Source of the DNA: Pleurostoma richardsiae | Lineage: Eukaryota; Ascomycota; Sordariomycetes; Calosphaeriales; Pleurostomataceae | Length of the DNA: 64,000 nt | Direction: 5' to 3' | NCBI GenBank assembly: GCA_030052745.1 | Contig: JANBVO010000008.1 | Span: 1-64,000 of the forward strand | In this document: in pieces, positions 25,028 to 37,126 of the stretch | How the letters are laid out: the number at the start of each line of letters is the position of its first letter | How positions within the stretch are numbered: position 1 is the first letter of the stretch | Made by a program: the position numbers and the translations under genes | The notes under the pieces: generated by a model | What the model saw: the letters and a program-made list of their open reading frames with translations, nothing else | What the model was told of the DNA's origin: nothing | The model's database searches: none

Positions 25028-25866
25028 TAGCCCCAAGTGTCAGCGGGTTCAAAGCTGAAGCACACGCCTATTCGATGAAGGCGTCAGTAACATCTGGGTC
25101 TAAACGCCCGAGATGAGAGAGGGTCGACGCCACTCTCTGGGCACACCTTGCACGGTGTGCAATCTTGTTTCAAGACTTCAAATTGATGCTCATAACTATG
25201 GAACTACCTAGGAGTGTAGAAAAGCCGATAGGAGTCCACAGGTGACGAAGTGTAGGCGGCGAACGGGCGCAGCAGACCAGCAGGTCGAGAAGACTCAAGA
25301 GGAGAGCCCGGAAGTAAAGAAAGCTCGGTTCAGAAAGAGCCCCGGGAGGTAAGGATGCCCGGGAGGTAAGGATGCCCGGGAGGTAAGGATGCCCGGGAGG
25401 TAAGGACATCCGAGGGCTGAAAGGGCCCGAAACACAAAGAGGCTCGGAGGATAAGGAAGCCCGAGAAGTGGAAACACCCGCGTCTACATGTGGGGAATGG
25501 ACTTGGCACGGGGTTGCCTGTTTCGTTGGGCCAATCAATCCACATCGCCAATAATCCTCCAAATGCGCGGGTAAGGCGAAGTGACGAAGCAGGCGGGAAG
25601 GGCTGGCGGATGAGTCACCTGGCGAGGTATCACGGGCTACAGCCAGCGCAGCACCCAAGTCAAGCGAACACAGTTGCAAGAACCTTGTCCTAGGGTAGAA
25701 ATACGGCGGCGCCTGGCCGGAACTGAAAGCGAAATATAGTGGCCATCAAGGCGTCTAGTGCGCTGTGCACCTATCTTATCTATCCACCTACTGAAGGCCC
25801 CTCCTGTTGCCCCTCTCCAGGCCGTCCTCCTCCTTTCCTAGATCTGATTGGTCGCTCACCTCCATA
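25028..25866. other. Intergenic region holding a minisatellite
   Basis: About 0.8 kb between the LigB-like gene and the esterase. It contains the 17-bp repeat array described separately. The repetitive minus-strand frames at 25170-25679 come from that array, whose unit length is not a multiple of three, and are not taken as genes. The right end should be the esterase promoter. Confidence 0.55.
25305..25475. repeat. 17-bp minisatellite, about ten units
   Basis: Ten head-to-tail units of 17 bases (one of 18) can be lined up from 25305. The core unit GCCCGGGAGGTAAGGAT is exact or nearly so in four units (25339-25407). The outer three units on each side keep the GCCCG / CTCGG start and the AAGGA-like end but have diverged. 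The pattern of a perfect centre and worn edges is usual for a tandem array growing by slippage or unequal exchange. It lies about 390-560 bases before the esterase start. Confidence 0.85.
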
Positions 25867-27090
25867 ATGCCCGACGACATCGAATCCAGCTTCCAGGCGG
25901 CCATCGACGGCGGCAAGATCAATGGCGCTGTCATCTGTGCCACCGACTCCGAGGGCCGCTTTGTCTACAACAAGGCTCTCGGAGAGCGCACCTTGCTGTC
26001 TGGCGAGAGGCAGCCGCAGCGGCTCGATGACGTGCTGTATCTGGCCTCGGCCACCAAGTTGATCGCCGCCATTGCCGCTCTGCAGTGCGTCGAGGATGGC
26101 CTGTTAACCCTTAGGGGCGACCTATCCTCCGTTGCCCCTGAGCTTGCCTCGAAGCAGGTCATCACTGGCTTCTCCGACGACGGTGAAAACCCTGTGCTTG
26201 AGCCGCCGGCCGGTCCCATCACTCTTGAGATGCTGCTCACACACAGCTCAGGAGCCAGCTACGACTTCTTGAGCCCGCTCGTCGGCCAATGGTCCCAGAA
26301 ATTTGACCACCCACAGGAAGGCCAGCGTCGACCGGTCGAGGAGGCGTTCCGCTACCCGCTCGGCTTCCAGCCCGGCACCAGCTGGATGTACGGCCCCGGG
26401 CTTGACTGGGCCGGCCGCATAGTAGAGCGGGTGACAGCTCGCACGTTGACCGAGCATATGCAGCAACGCATTTGTGACCCTCTCGGCATCACAGACGCCC
26501 AGTTCTACCCGGTCACGCGCGAAGACCTTCGTGCTCGCCTTGTTGATCTCAACCCAGACGATCCGGAAGCCCTCGGCCGCGCCGTGCTCGGCGGCGGCGG
26601 CGACTTCAACAAGCGATCACGCGGGGACTTTGGCGGCCACGGCTTATTCATGCCCGCTACCGACTATGTCAAGATCCTCCGTTCGCTACTGGCCAACGAC
26701 AGCAAGCTGCTCAGGCCCGCCACGGTCGACGACATGTTTCAGCACCACCTCAGCCCCGAAGCAACCTCAGTGCACCGAGCTGCACTTGCAAGCCCCAAAG
26801 GGCTCTTCTTCCGCGTGGGAGTCGACCCCGAAGTGAGAATGGGCTATGGCCTGGGCGGTCTACTGATGTTACAGGATATTGATAGCTGGTACGGTGAACG
26901 CACGCTGACTTGGGGTGGCGGCATGACACTTGTCTGGTTCATCGATCGCAAGAACGACCTGTGTGGCGTCGGTGCCATCCAGGCCGGGCTTCCAGTCGAC
27001 ATGAGCACAGTACTTCAGCTGAAGCAGGTCTTCTCTCATGACATCTACAGTAAGCACGCCGCGTGGATGAAGCGGGAGCAGACTTCGTGA
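25867..27090 (+). CDS. Serine beta-lactamase-fold esterase/transesterase
   Basis: Intronless. The ATG at 25867 (MPDDIESSFQAAIDGGKING) is preferred because it matches family starts; a start at 25807 would add 20 residues of low complexity. About 407 residues, normal for the class C beta-lactamase / LovD / EstB family. The nucleophile motif S-A-T-K lies in LYLASATKLIAAIAALQ near residue 60. The second-motif tyrosine is probably in TSWMYGPGLDWAG near residue 175, and TWGGGMTLVWF near the end stands for the third motif. LTHSSGASYDF is also a family block. Members hydrolyse or transfer small acyl esters, and some act in polyketide tailoring; no polyketide synthase lies nearby. It is cytosolic, with no signal peptide at the chosen start. 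Confidence 0.88.
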   Translation: MPDDIESSFQAAIDGGKINGAVICATDSEGRFVYNKALGERTLLSGERQPQRLDDVLYLASATKLIAAIAALQCVEDGLLTLRGDLSSVAPELASKQVITGFSDDGENPVLEPPAGPITLEMLLTHSSGASYDFLSPLVGQWSQKFDHPQEGQRRPVEEAFRYPLGFQPGTSWMYGPGLDWAGRIVERVTARTLTEHMQQRICDPLGITDAQFYPVTREDLRARLVDLNPDDPEALGRAVLGGGGDFNKRSRGDFGGHGLFMPATDYVKILRSLLANDSKLLRPATVDDMFQHHLSPEATSVHRAALASPKGLFFRVGVDPEVRMGYGLGGLLMLQDIDSWYGERTLTWGGGMTLVWFIDRKNDLCGVGAIQAGLPVDMSTVLQLKQVFSHDIYSKHAAWMKREQTS

Positions 27091-28129
27091 TGAGGACGAT
27101 AAAGTGTACAGTTATGATTCTGTCAATTTCTTTGGGTGTCAATTCCTTTGGGATAGCTGCTAGTAAGGATGTATAACTCTTCACTCCAAATGCAAACGAA
27201 CGATTCTATGCCTAGGTATTAATATCCGAATCCTTATCTACCAAGGATGATGCAGCGTACTGTTCGATACCGTGTCAACCACCGTGGAAAAATAATTCCG
27301 CATAAAGGACAACGGCAAAATCCTTACTTCCGCATTTATCACTGACTTCATGTAGCTATCAAGCAGTATTTACGCAAACTCCAGTCGCTTTAACCACAAG
27401 TTTGGGCTAGAAGATCTCCGGGCTCATGCGTCTGCTCAGCTCATACGGGATGCTGATTAGGTCTTAAAATGCAATGAGAGTTCTTTCCATTCACGTTGTT
27501 GATAAGAGCAACAGATACTCGTTGGGTTGGAAGATATAGCGAAAGCGATGACTTCGAGACAGGTATGCAGCTGCATATGATACCGACATCGTCACGATAG
27601 ACAGTGGGTAGTAAGGTTGAACCTGAGCAGGTACGACCTCATCATGGAGGGCGTGAACAGGACACGTAGGATACGTGCTTGTAGATGCAGGGAGGACATT
27701 TCAATGTCATAATATTTGCTGACGACTTCTTTTTTGTCGCCCACGCAAGCACCCCCGACATAGCACGCTCACACCAAGTCAGGTAGGTAATTAGCCGTGG
27801 GAATGTTAGTAATATAGACTCAAAATAAATGATACAGGGTGCAAACATCATGGGTGCTAAACAACTGGCCGCGTTTACACCGAAGAGTTAAAGTAGGGCA
27901 GGGATGCCAATATTAAGGGGCGGCAAGGTCCTGGCAGTTGCTGGGGGACTGTCAGAGAAAGGGTGGTATATCACAACACATTGTCATTGTAATTTGAACA
28001 CCTAGCCTCTATAAAGGTATGGACATCTTCTTAGACTGCTGACGTATGCGGCGGCTAATACCCTGCCATTTTGATGTATTCCTCGCGCGTCTATCATTTA
28101 CTACCCTTCTTCTTGAGAGTTACCTTGAA
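27091..28129. other. Convergent 3' intergenic region
   Basis: About 1 kb between convergent genes, with no supported gene. The minus-strand frame at 27642-27851 is short and lacks motifs. Confidence 0.45.
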
Positions 28130-30038
28130 TCATGCTGACTCGTCGGATGTCTGATCAGTGGCTTTGGTACGCCTTAAGCCGTCATAAAACTTCCGCTCCT
28201 GGAATACTTTGATATCGTCCTCGAAGAGCGTCCGCCCCTCCTTCCTAGCCTTCAAGACCAAGCGCCTCACCCTCAACACGTCGTACTCGGTGTTTCTAGT
28301 CAGATACCACGTCCAGGTGTTCGCGACCCATGCGGCGATGATACAGGCGGCTGCTATGGCGAAACTGTTCTTGTACCCATTGTGCGCCCACTTGGACTGG
28401 AACAATTGCGGACCGACCACCCCTCCGAGCTGGGCTATGCCGGACTGGACACCGTAGGTGAGCGCCGTCCCCGTAGTCCCTACCAGCGTGGCGGAACGCC
28501 AAGCCCAGAACGGTATGAAGTATGACTGGTAGAAGAGCTGGCCGAGAATGCAGCTGATGTAGATGCCCACGTGATTATGGATAGTAAAGAAGAGCACGAA
28601 GCACACGACCATGCCTGACATGATGATCCTAATCAATAGCAGACACGTGTTAGCGATCCTTTGTCTACCTCTGCGTCTGTTCGGGAGAAGGCGCGGAGAG
28701 CTTGGATTGACTGACATGATATAGGCAGGCCGAACAATGTATGCACGGCCGATGAACCAAGCCGAGAAGATCAGCCCGAGAATTGCCGCGGCGGCTGGAG
28801 GGATGTTCAGCAGCTGGTTCTTTGGCAAGCCTACAAACCCTAGGTTCGTCACAATTGTCGGCAGGTACCACGTCAAGGCATAGCCACCCAGGTTCACGAG
28901 GGTCTGAGAGAGCGTGAAAGACCAGATGAGAGGAGACTTTAGTGTGACGATGATCTCCTTCTTCGAAAAGGCGGGATCGCTTGTCAGAGGGGCGTTCTCT
29001 GGGAGCCTGGCCTCAATGAATTCTTGCTCGCGCTTTGTGAGCCAGCGGTCGCTGCGCGGCGACTTTGGGTAGTCGGGCAGGAACCACAAAACGGCCCCGG
29101 CAAAGAGGATCGTGGCCAGGCCCTCGATCAGGTATACCCAACGCCAGGCGCTCAGCCCCTGGATGCTGTTCATGTAGCTGATGCCGTAGCACAGCAATGA
29201 ACCCACTATTCCAGATAGGCAGGAAATGGCGAAGAACCACGTAACCGGCTTCCCGACCTCGTCAGTCCGGTACCAGCTGGAGAGCTGTGCCATGACCCCA
29301 GGGAACATGCCGGCCTCGAACATCCTAATGTCAATCTCGTCAGTCACTGTCCAAGCAATAGCCCTCTGGTATCGTTTCTCTCGGGACCGCTTACCCAAGA
29401 AGGAATCGCACGGCAAATAGCTGGTGGTAGTTCTGAACTGCCGCATGGCAGGCAGTGATGATGCCCCACGTCAGAAAAATCCGAGACTGCCACAGATGGG
29501 GACTCATGCGCTTCAGGAGAAGGTTGCTGGGTGCTTCAAATATGATATAGGCAATCTGGTCGGTCTGTGTAAGAAAAGCCCCGCGAGGAGAAAAGGCACG
29601 CAGATCAACATACGCCATAAATGGACCCGACCCAGTTGTAGAGATCTGCAGTCATGCCTAGCTCCACGATGATATTCCGTGGCTGTCCAACTTGCAGCAC
29701 CTTCACATTTGCAGCGTTGTTGACATCTATCTATTTGTGGTACAGTACATCAGCTTTTCGTGGCCATCTTGTTCACCTGCATATCGATGTCTAGCTTGAC
29801 AAACCTGTTTGATCATGTACATCAGTCCGATAAGCACGGAAAAACGCAGGTCAACCTTGCGCATGATTGATTTCTCTTCGTCGGCTGTGAATGTCGAGAG
29901 AAAGGCTGCTCTTGCTTCAGGATCGTCCCGGAGGTTGACCGTCTCCGCACGGGAGATTGTCACATTGGCTTTCTTTCGTGTCGCCTCGGCGGCCTGGTGA
30001 TTGATAACAATCTCTTGGGGTCCTATTGACACGGCCAT
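28130..30038 (-). CDS. MFS permease, DAL5/TNA1-like
   Basis: Four or more exons. The first (from 30038) is hydrophilic and ends FTADEEKSIMRKVDLRFSVLIGLMYM, which leads into helix 1. The second has LTQTDQIAYIIFEAPSNLLLKRM and the third FEAGMFPGVMAQLSSWYRTDEVGK with FLPDYPKSPRSDRWLTKRE. The last exon carries HNHVGIYISCILGQ and NTWTWYLTRNTEYDVLRVRR. Introns are needed at about 29650-29790, 29380-29390 and 28640-28710. These are the marks of the nicotinate/allantoate-type transporters. About 490 residues with twelve helices at the plasma membrane. It is divergent from the FMN monooxygenase over about 0.6 kb, so it is a good candidate for the importer of that enzyme's substrate. Confidence 0.83.
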
Positions 30039-30633
30039 GGCTTTCCCTTGCTCTCGAATGGAAGCCCCAATGCGGTGCGACTGCTCAAAACACCCAATCT
30101 ATGATGCGCGGCCAAATCCTGTGTTGGTCCTTTTATGTCGGGCTTCCGAGACCGGGGCGTGGGGGCGGAAGCATGATGTGCTTTCGCCAAGGGATGGCGA
30201 AGGCTTCCTACAGGGCTTGAACCGTGCCGATCCTGCAGAGGAGATAAACTGGAAATAGAAGACGGCGTCTTTGGTGATGGGTACGGAAATTCAGGGTTCT
30301 CGGGCGCGGGACGATGGCAGAATATCAGTCTAGGCTCCCGTCATTCGGCTATCGCTACCAAAGAGGTGGATGAAAAGGCTGATCGCAAAATATGCCCCGT
30401 CGATTCCGCCATCTGCCTTTTGCTTCTATAGTTCTGGCACAGAGCGGGGAAAGCTCCTGTAGCGATCCCTCAGTGACCAGAATATCTTCCATGTGCGCGG
30501 CTGCCGGAGCAAATGACAGCGTGCTCGTAGATATATGTGACATCCTCTCCAGGAGTGAGCGTATTCCCCCCAAATCCCAGCACTGCCAGGATACCATTGA
30601 GAACAAGCTGGCAAAACCCGTAAACCTTTCAAC
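30039..30633. promoter_or_regulatory. Divergent promoter, permease / FMN monooxygenase
   Basis: Both genes should be driven from these 595 bases. Two GATA-factor sites of the form HGATAR are visible, AGATAA at 30242-30247 and CTATCG (reverse of CGATAG) at 30349-30354, near the number expected by chance. Confidence 0.4.
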
Positions 30634-32409
30634 ATGGGCTCTACAGGTGAAATCAAGGATGAAAAGTCCGGTCGGCAGAGAAAGCAGATTCTCCTCAACG
30701 GTTTTGACATGTTCACAGTCGGACATCTTTCGTTTGGCCAGTGGCGTAACCCCAAGGACAGAGCAAAGGACAAGCGCCGCGACCTTTCTTACTGGACCGA
30801 ACTTGCCAAACTGCTAGATAAGGGCGGCTTCACCTCATTGTTCCTGGCGGACACGTTTGGACCATATGATGTGTGAGTATGCAACAGCCTTCTAGGGTCT
30901 AGACGCCGCCCTAACCTTCCACACAGATACAAGGGCAGCGCTGAGCCAGCCATTCGAACGGGCAGTCAGTGGCCAATGGCAGACCCGGTCATTGTGAGGT
31001 TTGCGTTTTACCAAGTTACCATAGACTTACTCTAACCCGCCCGCGTCCAGCCTGTCTCTGCAATGGCAGCGGTGACTAAAAACCTTAGCTTTGCCATCAC
31101 GACTTCAACTTCGTACGAGCAACCCTACATTGTTGCCAAGAGGTTTGCAACTCTAGACCACCTGACCAGGGGTCGTTTCGGATGGAATATTGTCACCAGC
31201 TGGAAGGAATCGGCATCTAAAGCAGTAAGTTGCAAGCTTTTTTATTATCGAAGGACTTTCATCTTACGGTCCGAGCAAGGTCGGACTTCCCCTCGTTGAA
31301 CACGATAAGCGTTACGAGAACGCAGACGAGTACTTGCGAATCTTGTACAAGTGAGTCCGATGGACCTTCGCCTGGCGGATGTGACACTCACTACCCTGGT
31401 CCAGGCTATGGGAAGGCTCCTGGTCAGACACTGCCTTGAAGGAAGATGCAGAGAGTGGTATTTACGCCGACTACGAACAGATACGTTCCATCCACCATGA
31501 CGGCAATTTCAATGTGGATGCCCGCTTCATTGTCGACCCATCACCCCAAAGGACACCTGTCCTCTTCCAGGCGGGAACATCACCGTAAGTATACCCCTGC
31601 AGGTTGTTCATCACGCTATTCGGCAGGGACTGCTGACAGGCCTTGTAAACAGGGCCGGTATCAAGTTCGGCTCCACGCACGCTGAGGGGATATTTGTATC
31701 TGGTCTCTCGCCGCATGTCATCGCACCCCGAGTAAAGGCCATCCGCGAGGCAGCGGCAGCCACGGGACGAGACCCGGCGTCGGTGAAGGTGTTTGCCATG
31801 ATCACACCAATCATAGGCAAAGATGATGAAGATGCCAAACGCAAGTATGAGGACGCTTTGAAATATGTACTGGTCGAGGGGGGGCTGGCACAATTCTCTG
31901 CAACAACTGGGATCGATGTGTCCAAGTTCGACCTCGACCACGAACTTACAGAAGAGGACATCTCCCAACTGCAACGAGTGCAGTCGACGCTGTATAACCT
32001 GCAGTACCGCGGCAGCGACGTGCCGAAGTTGACTCCACGCAATCTAGGCATCGTTGCTGCTATCGGCGGGAATGGTGCAATGCCTGTCGGCACGGCAAGC
32101 CAAGTGGCCGATGTGTTTGAGCAGTGGGTGGATGTCGCAGACGTTGACGGGTTTAATCTCGGCTATGTGGTCACCCCAGGGAGCTTTGAGGATGCAGTCG
32201 AGCTGCTGGCGCCCGAGCTGAGGAGGCGAGGGCTCCTTCCGGAGCTGCTCCCCGAGGATGCGCCGCCTCGAACATTTCGTGAGCAGATTTACGGGATCGG
32301 GCAGAAGGGGTTGCGGAAAGACCATCCAGGCTATAAATACAAGTACAACACCTATGACGAGGCCATCAGCAGTGGGCACGCGACAACTGGTGGAACAGTG
32401 GCTATCTGA
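30634..32409 (+). CDS. FMN-dependent monooxygenase, NtaA/SnaA/DszA type (luciferase-like fold)
   Basis: Six exons. Exon 1 (ILLNGFDMFTVGHLSFGQWRNP...LFLADTFGPYDV) joins YKGSAEPAIRTGSQWPMADP (about 30928), then PVSAMAAVTKNLSFAITTST (about 31050), GLPLVEHDKRYENADEYLRI (about 31280), LWEGSWSDTALKEDA (about 31405) and AGIKFGSTHAEGIFVSG (about 31650). The block order and about 470 residues match component A of nitrilotriacetate monooxygenase and its kin: pristinamycin synthase SnaA, dibenzothiophene sulfone monooxygenase DszA and dimethylsulfide monooxygenase. These use FMNH2 supplied by a separate reductase to break C-N or C-S bonds. The flavin-reductase-like gene at 38368 could be the partner. 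The substrate (aminocarboxylate, sulfone, sulfonate or cyclic imine) cannot be read from sequence. Confidence 0.88.
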
Positions 32410-34636
32410 GGGCAGCGTAGTTTTATGGCTTGAAAACGGATTATTATCCTATCCAACACAAGCAGCGCGGTGACGTAACATCTAACACATCTTCAAATGA
32501 CGGCCGGTTCTGTCACGTACCTTAAATGAAGAGCTGTCGAAAAGCTTCTGGTGATGAGTTGATACCAGATCAAATGCCCCCTAGGGTGACCGAAGCTGGG
32601 ACTAACTACCAGCTAATTAGCAGGAAATCCGGCCTCTAAAACCGTCCTTTGCCCTAAGTCATGGTCTTCTCGTTTCTGGATGGTGACAACAAGTAATAAA
32701 GCACGGACGCACTCACCTGTTCACCAAGTCTGTAGGGCGGAGTGCTAGATGGCCAGGTTCGGGACCAAGCTGTTGTGTTAGGCTCTTCACATAACCAAGA
32801 CTTGCTTAATCGCCCTATGCCCTCCTCGTCTGAAAACCCCTCTTGCGAAGTTACCCTTGAGATCCCCCTCATCTTCCATTTCCTGGCGACTCAATAGCAT
32901 AGACTCCGTATTCGCCAATTTTCTAGCAAGGGTTGAGCGTCGGTGCTGAAGGATCTGCGCATTGTGGACCCATTATATGTGGCCTTTAGAGACGGGATCA
33001 GATTGACGGATCTATCTCTGGAAGCAACGCTTGGTTCAGGAACGCCCAGTCGTAGGTGAACACCATGAAGGAGATATTCGTTACATCTTTTTGTTTGGGA
33101 CGGGTGGCTCTCGGTAGAAAGCTGTGACTACCTGGACCTCGATTTACCCGTCTGTTCCTTCAGCTTTTGCAGTCTGCGGTGAGTTGAGACTGTTGCCTGA
33201 GGCGGTCATACTAATTCTGTACTGCAGTCTGCCGCTCAAGATGCGAGCATGCACTGAACCCTATACTAACCATTAATCGTACGTTAACAGGTAATTAATG
33301 CCGTCAATTCTTTTTCAATGCTCTTGACTTTTTTCCTCCTTAACAGATGATGGCCGGTTATGAATGCGTACGTATCAGGTAGGGTAGCCCGCGTCCAAGC
33401 TCTTCATTGGCGCAGGCGAGAACAGACCCAAGTGCTGTGCCATCATGACATTTGGACTGCTGCAGTGTCGCGGCGCGAGCCTATACGACACGGTCGCGGA
33501 CCGTTACCCGTTTTGGACCATTTGGTGGCGTGGCCTGGAACGTGGCTGAACGGCTGTGGTTGTCGGTGAAGTTGCTCAGGCCCCCTCCCCCGCTCCGTCA
33601 TCCAGAGATCAAGCCACAGTCTTAGTTACCAATCAAAGAGTCATTTAAAGGATGCAGGTTCCAGAACCTGAATCAGTCTACTAGGTAAACTCCACACACC
33701 GCCTGGCCGCCTGACTTTCGGAAAAATTTCCCGGGCCCTCGGGGCTCACTCTCCCGTTTTCATCCCGCAAGAATATGCCTGACAATCATGACAACAGGCT
33801 CCGCCCCCCTCCCTCCCTTCTTTGCGGACCACCGCGCAGCGCAGGAGACGTCCAGCTCGCGCGATCTAATTGTGGACAGGGCTCAGGTAGTGAAGCGGCT
33901 TAACCTCCTACGCGTGCGCGCACACGAAGAACCGAGCAGGCTGTGTCCTGTCTTGGCACGGTCCTGTCAGATGGATGGTCAACATTTTAAACGGCGACTC
34001 GGCTGCAACAAGTGCCGAGCGCCGTAGTTCTCGGATATCGCACATGCACTATGATGAAAACCATCGTTCGGACGCAGAAGTGATGCGATGATTCCCTCGA
34101 CTTCGCCCTGACTTTGTCCTGACTGATGTGTCTCGGCCCGCTCCACTTCCCCGGCTAACGGTAATAGAGTGGGCTAGAAGTGCAGTTGTCTCGCGCTTCA
34201 AGCCATCCCATCACGCACATGCGGCCGTCCTAAAGCCGGGCAATCCACGGCTAAAGCCCCTGCTCACTAATGGGGGAACCACAAAACAGGGCAGAACGGC
34301 TGTTGCTGGTGGCGTGACACGACGATATCTCGAGATGCCCATCTCCAACCAGGCCACCGGCCAGGAGCTGGCGATGCTCTAAGTCCGCCAAGTCCGATAC
34401 CGTCAGGCAGGTATAAGGATGCATTTTTCCCAAATTGGCGGCACTGTCTGGGCTCGGGGGCCATACACTTAGATCTCTTAGCTATCGTTTCCGGTAATTA
34501 CATCCTTGCAAACGAGTCTGTAAAGGTTTCGTTCCCTCATAAAGCTCCAAAACCTCTTGTATCGTGGCTGGTTTTTCATTCTTCCTACTGGAAAGTGATC
34601 TTGCTAGATTTGAGGTGCGCTCTACATCACGTTCTC
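32410..34636. other. Long intergenic region
   Basis: About 2.2 kb without a supported gene. A plus-strand frame at 33788-34027 ends in RRLGCNKCRAP, which looks like the first half of a Zn2Cys6 knuckle but stops there. Its neighbourhood contains no further cysteine-rich coding, so at best it is a remnant. Confidence 0.4.
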
Positions 34637-36291
34637 ATGTCCGAAAGTCACGACAACCAGTCCTACGCCGAAGCCCTCGACTCTGTGCCATCTGACCCAG
34701 AGACTGTATGCAGTCCGGGCTTGTCGGACAACAGTCCGTGGAATGAGAAAGATGGCGACCCCGATGTCGTCAGCTGGGACGGGCCCAATGATCCCGCGAA
34801 CCCTCGAAACTGGCCCAGGCGGAAGAAGATTGGCAACATCGTGATGGTCAGCCTCATGGTCTTCGTTGTGCCATTAGCGAGTAGCATGTTTGCTCCTGGT
34901 ATCGACCAGGTCATGCTCGAGTTCCACAGCGATGACCAGCTGATCGCTGCTTTCGTCGTGTCTGTCTTCGTTTTGGGCTTCGCCTTCGGACCCATCATGC
35001 TCGCCCCATTGAGCGAGGTCTACGGCCGCCTTAAGCTCTACTGGATATGCGACTTGCTCTTCTTTGCTTTCAGCATCGCCTGCGCCAAGGCGCAGACAAT
35101 GGGCCAGCTCATTGCCTTTCGATTCCTGTGCGGCTTCTTCGGCGGGCTTCCACTGGCCTGTGGCGGCGGCACAATCACAGACGTCATGGGTAATAGGATG
35201 ACGCTTTATTTCATGGCAAGATTATAATTGCTAACCAATATGTTTAGATCAGGAAGAAAGGGGCTTTGCCATGGCCATCTTTGGTGCGGGTCCGATGATG
35301 GGCCCCGTAGCTGGGCCTATCATAGGGGGCTTCCTCTCTCAGGCGAAGGGCTGGCGCTGGGTCTTCTGGCTACTTGCCATTCTTGTAAGCGAGTAATTCC
35401 CTTAGCTTACACACCTCAGTTGCCAAGTAGTGTCGGACGGAACTGACAAGGGCTTTTCTCTAGAGCGGAGTCTGCGCCATTGCCACCTTCGTGCTCATGT
35501 CCGAGACATATGCACCGGTAATTCTGCAGAAGAAAGTCGACCGCCTGAAGAAGGAGACGGGCAATCAAAATCTTCATTCAGCCTTAGACTCGGGCATGAC
35601 ACCCTCGGTTGCCATCAAGCACAGCCTGCTCCGCCCGTTAAAGCTCCTCATGTTCTCGCCGGCGGTGTTGGGCCTTGCGCTGTTCCAGGCGTTCTATTTC
35701 GGGTGTCTCTATCTCATCTTCACCACGTTTACCATGGTCTACGATGAAGTATACCATTGGAGCCCAGGACTGCAGGGTCTGTCATTCATCCCAATGGGCC
35801 TGGGCTCTGTTATAGGCACCATCATCTTCGGAGTGGCATCGGATCGTATCCTCAAGTGGAAGGCCAGCCAAAACGGCGGAGTAATGAAGCCCGAATACCG
35901 GCTGTACCTGCTGATGCCGACGGCTTTCGGTATCCCCATTGGTCTGTTCTGGTATGGTTGGGCTGCAGAGGAGCACACCCACTGGGTCGTGCCAATTCTA
36001 GGCACCGCTTTCATTGGGGTGGGCTTTTTCTTCTCCATGGTTACGATCATCTCCTACGTTATGGATGCCTACACCGAGTACTCGGCATCTGCTGTTGCCT
36101 CTGTCGCTGTCTTGCGGTCTTTGTTTGGTGGTATTCTTCCTCTGGCCGGGAGGCAGATGTATGTCACCATGGGATACGGATGGGGCTCGTCCCTTCTGGG
36201 CTTTATTAGTGTTGCCTTGCTCCCTGTCCCCTTTGTGTTCTACTACTATGGTGAGCGGCTTCGGACGCGATATCCTGTGAAGCTGAGGTGA
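34637..36291 (+). CDS. MFS permease, DHA1 multidrug type
   Basis: Three exons. The start at 34637 ([14 protein letters not shown]) is preferred over an upstream ATG at 34595. The head of about 50 residues ends [20 protein letters not shown], the DHA1 signature before helix 1. Exon 1 reaches GGGTITDVM (about 35188), exon 2 holds [19 protein letters not shown] and exon 3 starts near 35464 and contains [12 protein letters not shown] and [16 protein letters not shown]. About 500 residues with twelve helices. The [10 protein letters not shown] loop between helices 2 and 3 and the SETYAP segment after helix 6 are class marks. It should export drugs or metabolites at the plasma membrane. It sits between the monooxygenase and the Ada-like gene, which suggests it may export a toxic substrate or product of that pathway. 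Confidence 0.88.
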
Positions 36292-37126
36292 GACCAGCTG
36301 CCCTATTTTCCCCGGGAAGTCAGCCGGATAATCGTGTCTTTTGTGTCGGCGTTTCGGGCAGGTTTCTACTCCACCTTGGGACCTTGATGATAGCATGGGC
36401 TTCAACGGCGTTGTCTTCAACATGCGCATGCATTAATGGAATGAACACGAAAAAAGTCGATTGTGCGCAAACAAAACAGCGGCTGTTAGGGCGAAGAGCT
36501 TGCAGCTTGAGAAGAGCGTTCTCGGCACGTGTATATAGCAGCTATTAATGCACCACGAGAAAAGAGATATTCTTATATAGAGCAATGCATTACCTAATTC
36601 GGACTGGGAACAATTTCAACCCTTACAGAGTCGGCCTCGATTTTCAAGCTCCACGTCACCAAATAGGTACGCAGTGGCAGCAGCCAGCAATGGCTGACAC
36701 ATAGAAGAAGTTGGACATGAAGTATTGCCAGAGGGCAATTGGCAGGAAGACCAATTGCGACGAGGTATGCAGTGTCGAGAGCTTTCCAGAGATGCTCCTC
36801 GGAGGTCGTACATGAAAAATATACAGGATATACTTGCATAGGCTCAGAAGCCGAGTACTGGTACAAGGTGTTCCAGAGCCTGGATCGACTGCGAGCCTAT
36901 AAATGCCGTCGTCCCCTCCACTGTACAGCAGCTGAACCTGAAGGCAATCGTCCCGTACCATTTGAACTGGAACCGGAACCGGGCAAGGTCGACACTTGAC
37001 CCAGGTTATGGTCTCCAGATTGCGGCGTTGAAGAGCACTTGCACGCTGAATGAATCGTTGATGTCAGGGCCAGTGCCCGGACATGTCCCGCAGGTGGTAG
37101 CGGATTGCTTGAGTCGACAGGCTGCT
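36292..37126. other. Convergent 3' intergenic region
   Basis: About 0.8 kb with no supported gene. Minus-strand frames at 36594-36961 overlap one another in different frames and have no domain. Confidence 0.45.

Noticed and set aside
25170-25679. Repetitive Pro/Leu/Ser-rich open frames
   Set aside because: They are produced by the 17-bp minisatellite read in different frames.
33788-34027. Possible start of a Zn2Cys6 regulator (GCNKCRAP)
   Set aside because: The frame ends just after the first two cysteines and no continuation with the other four was found nearby.
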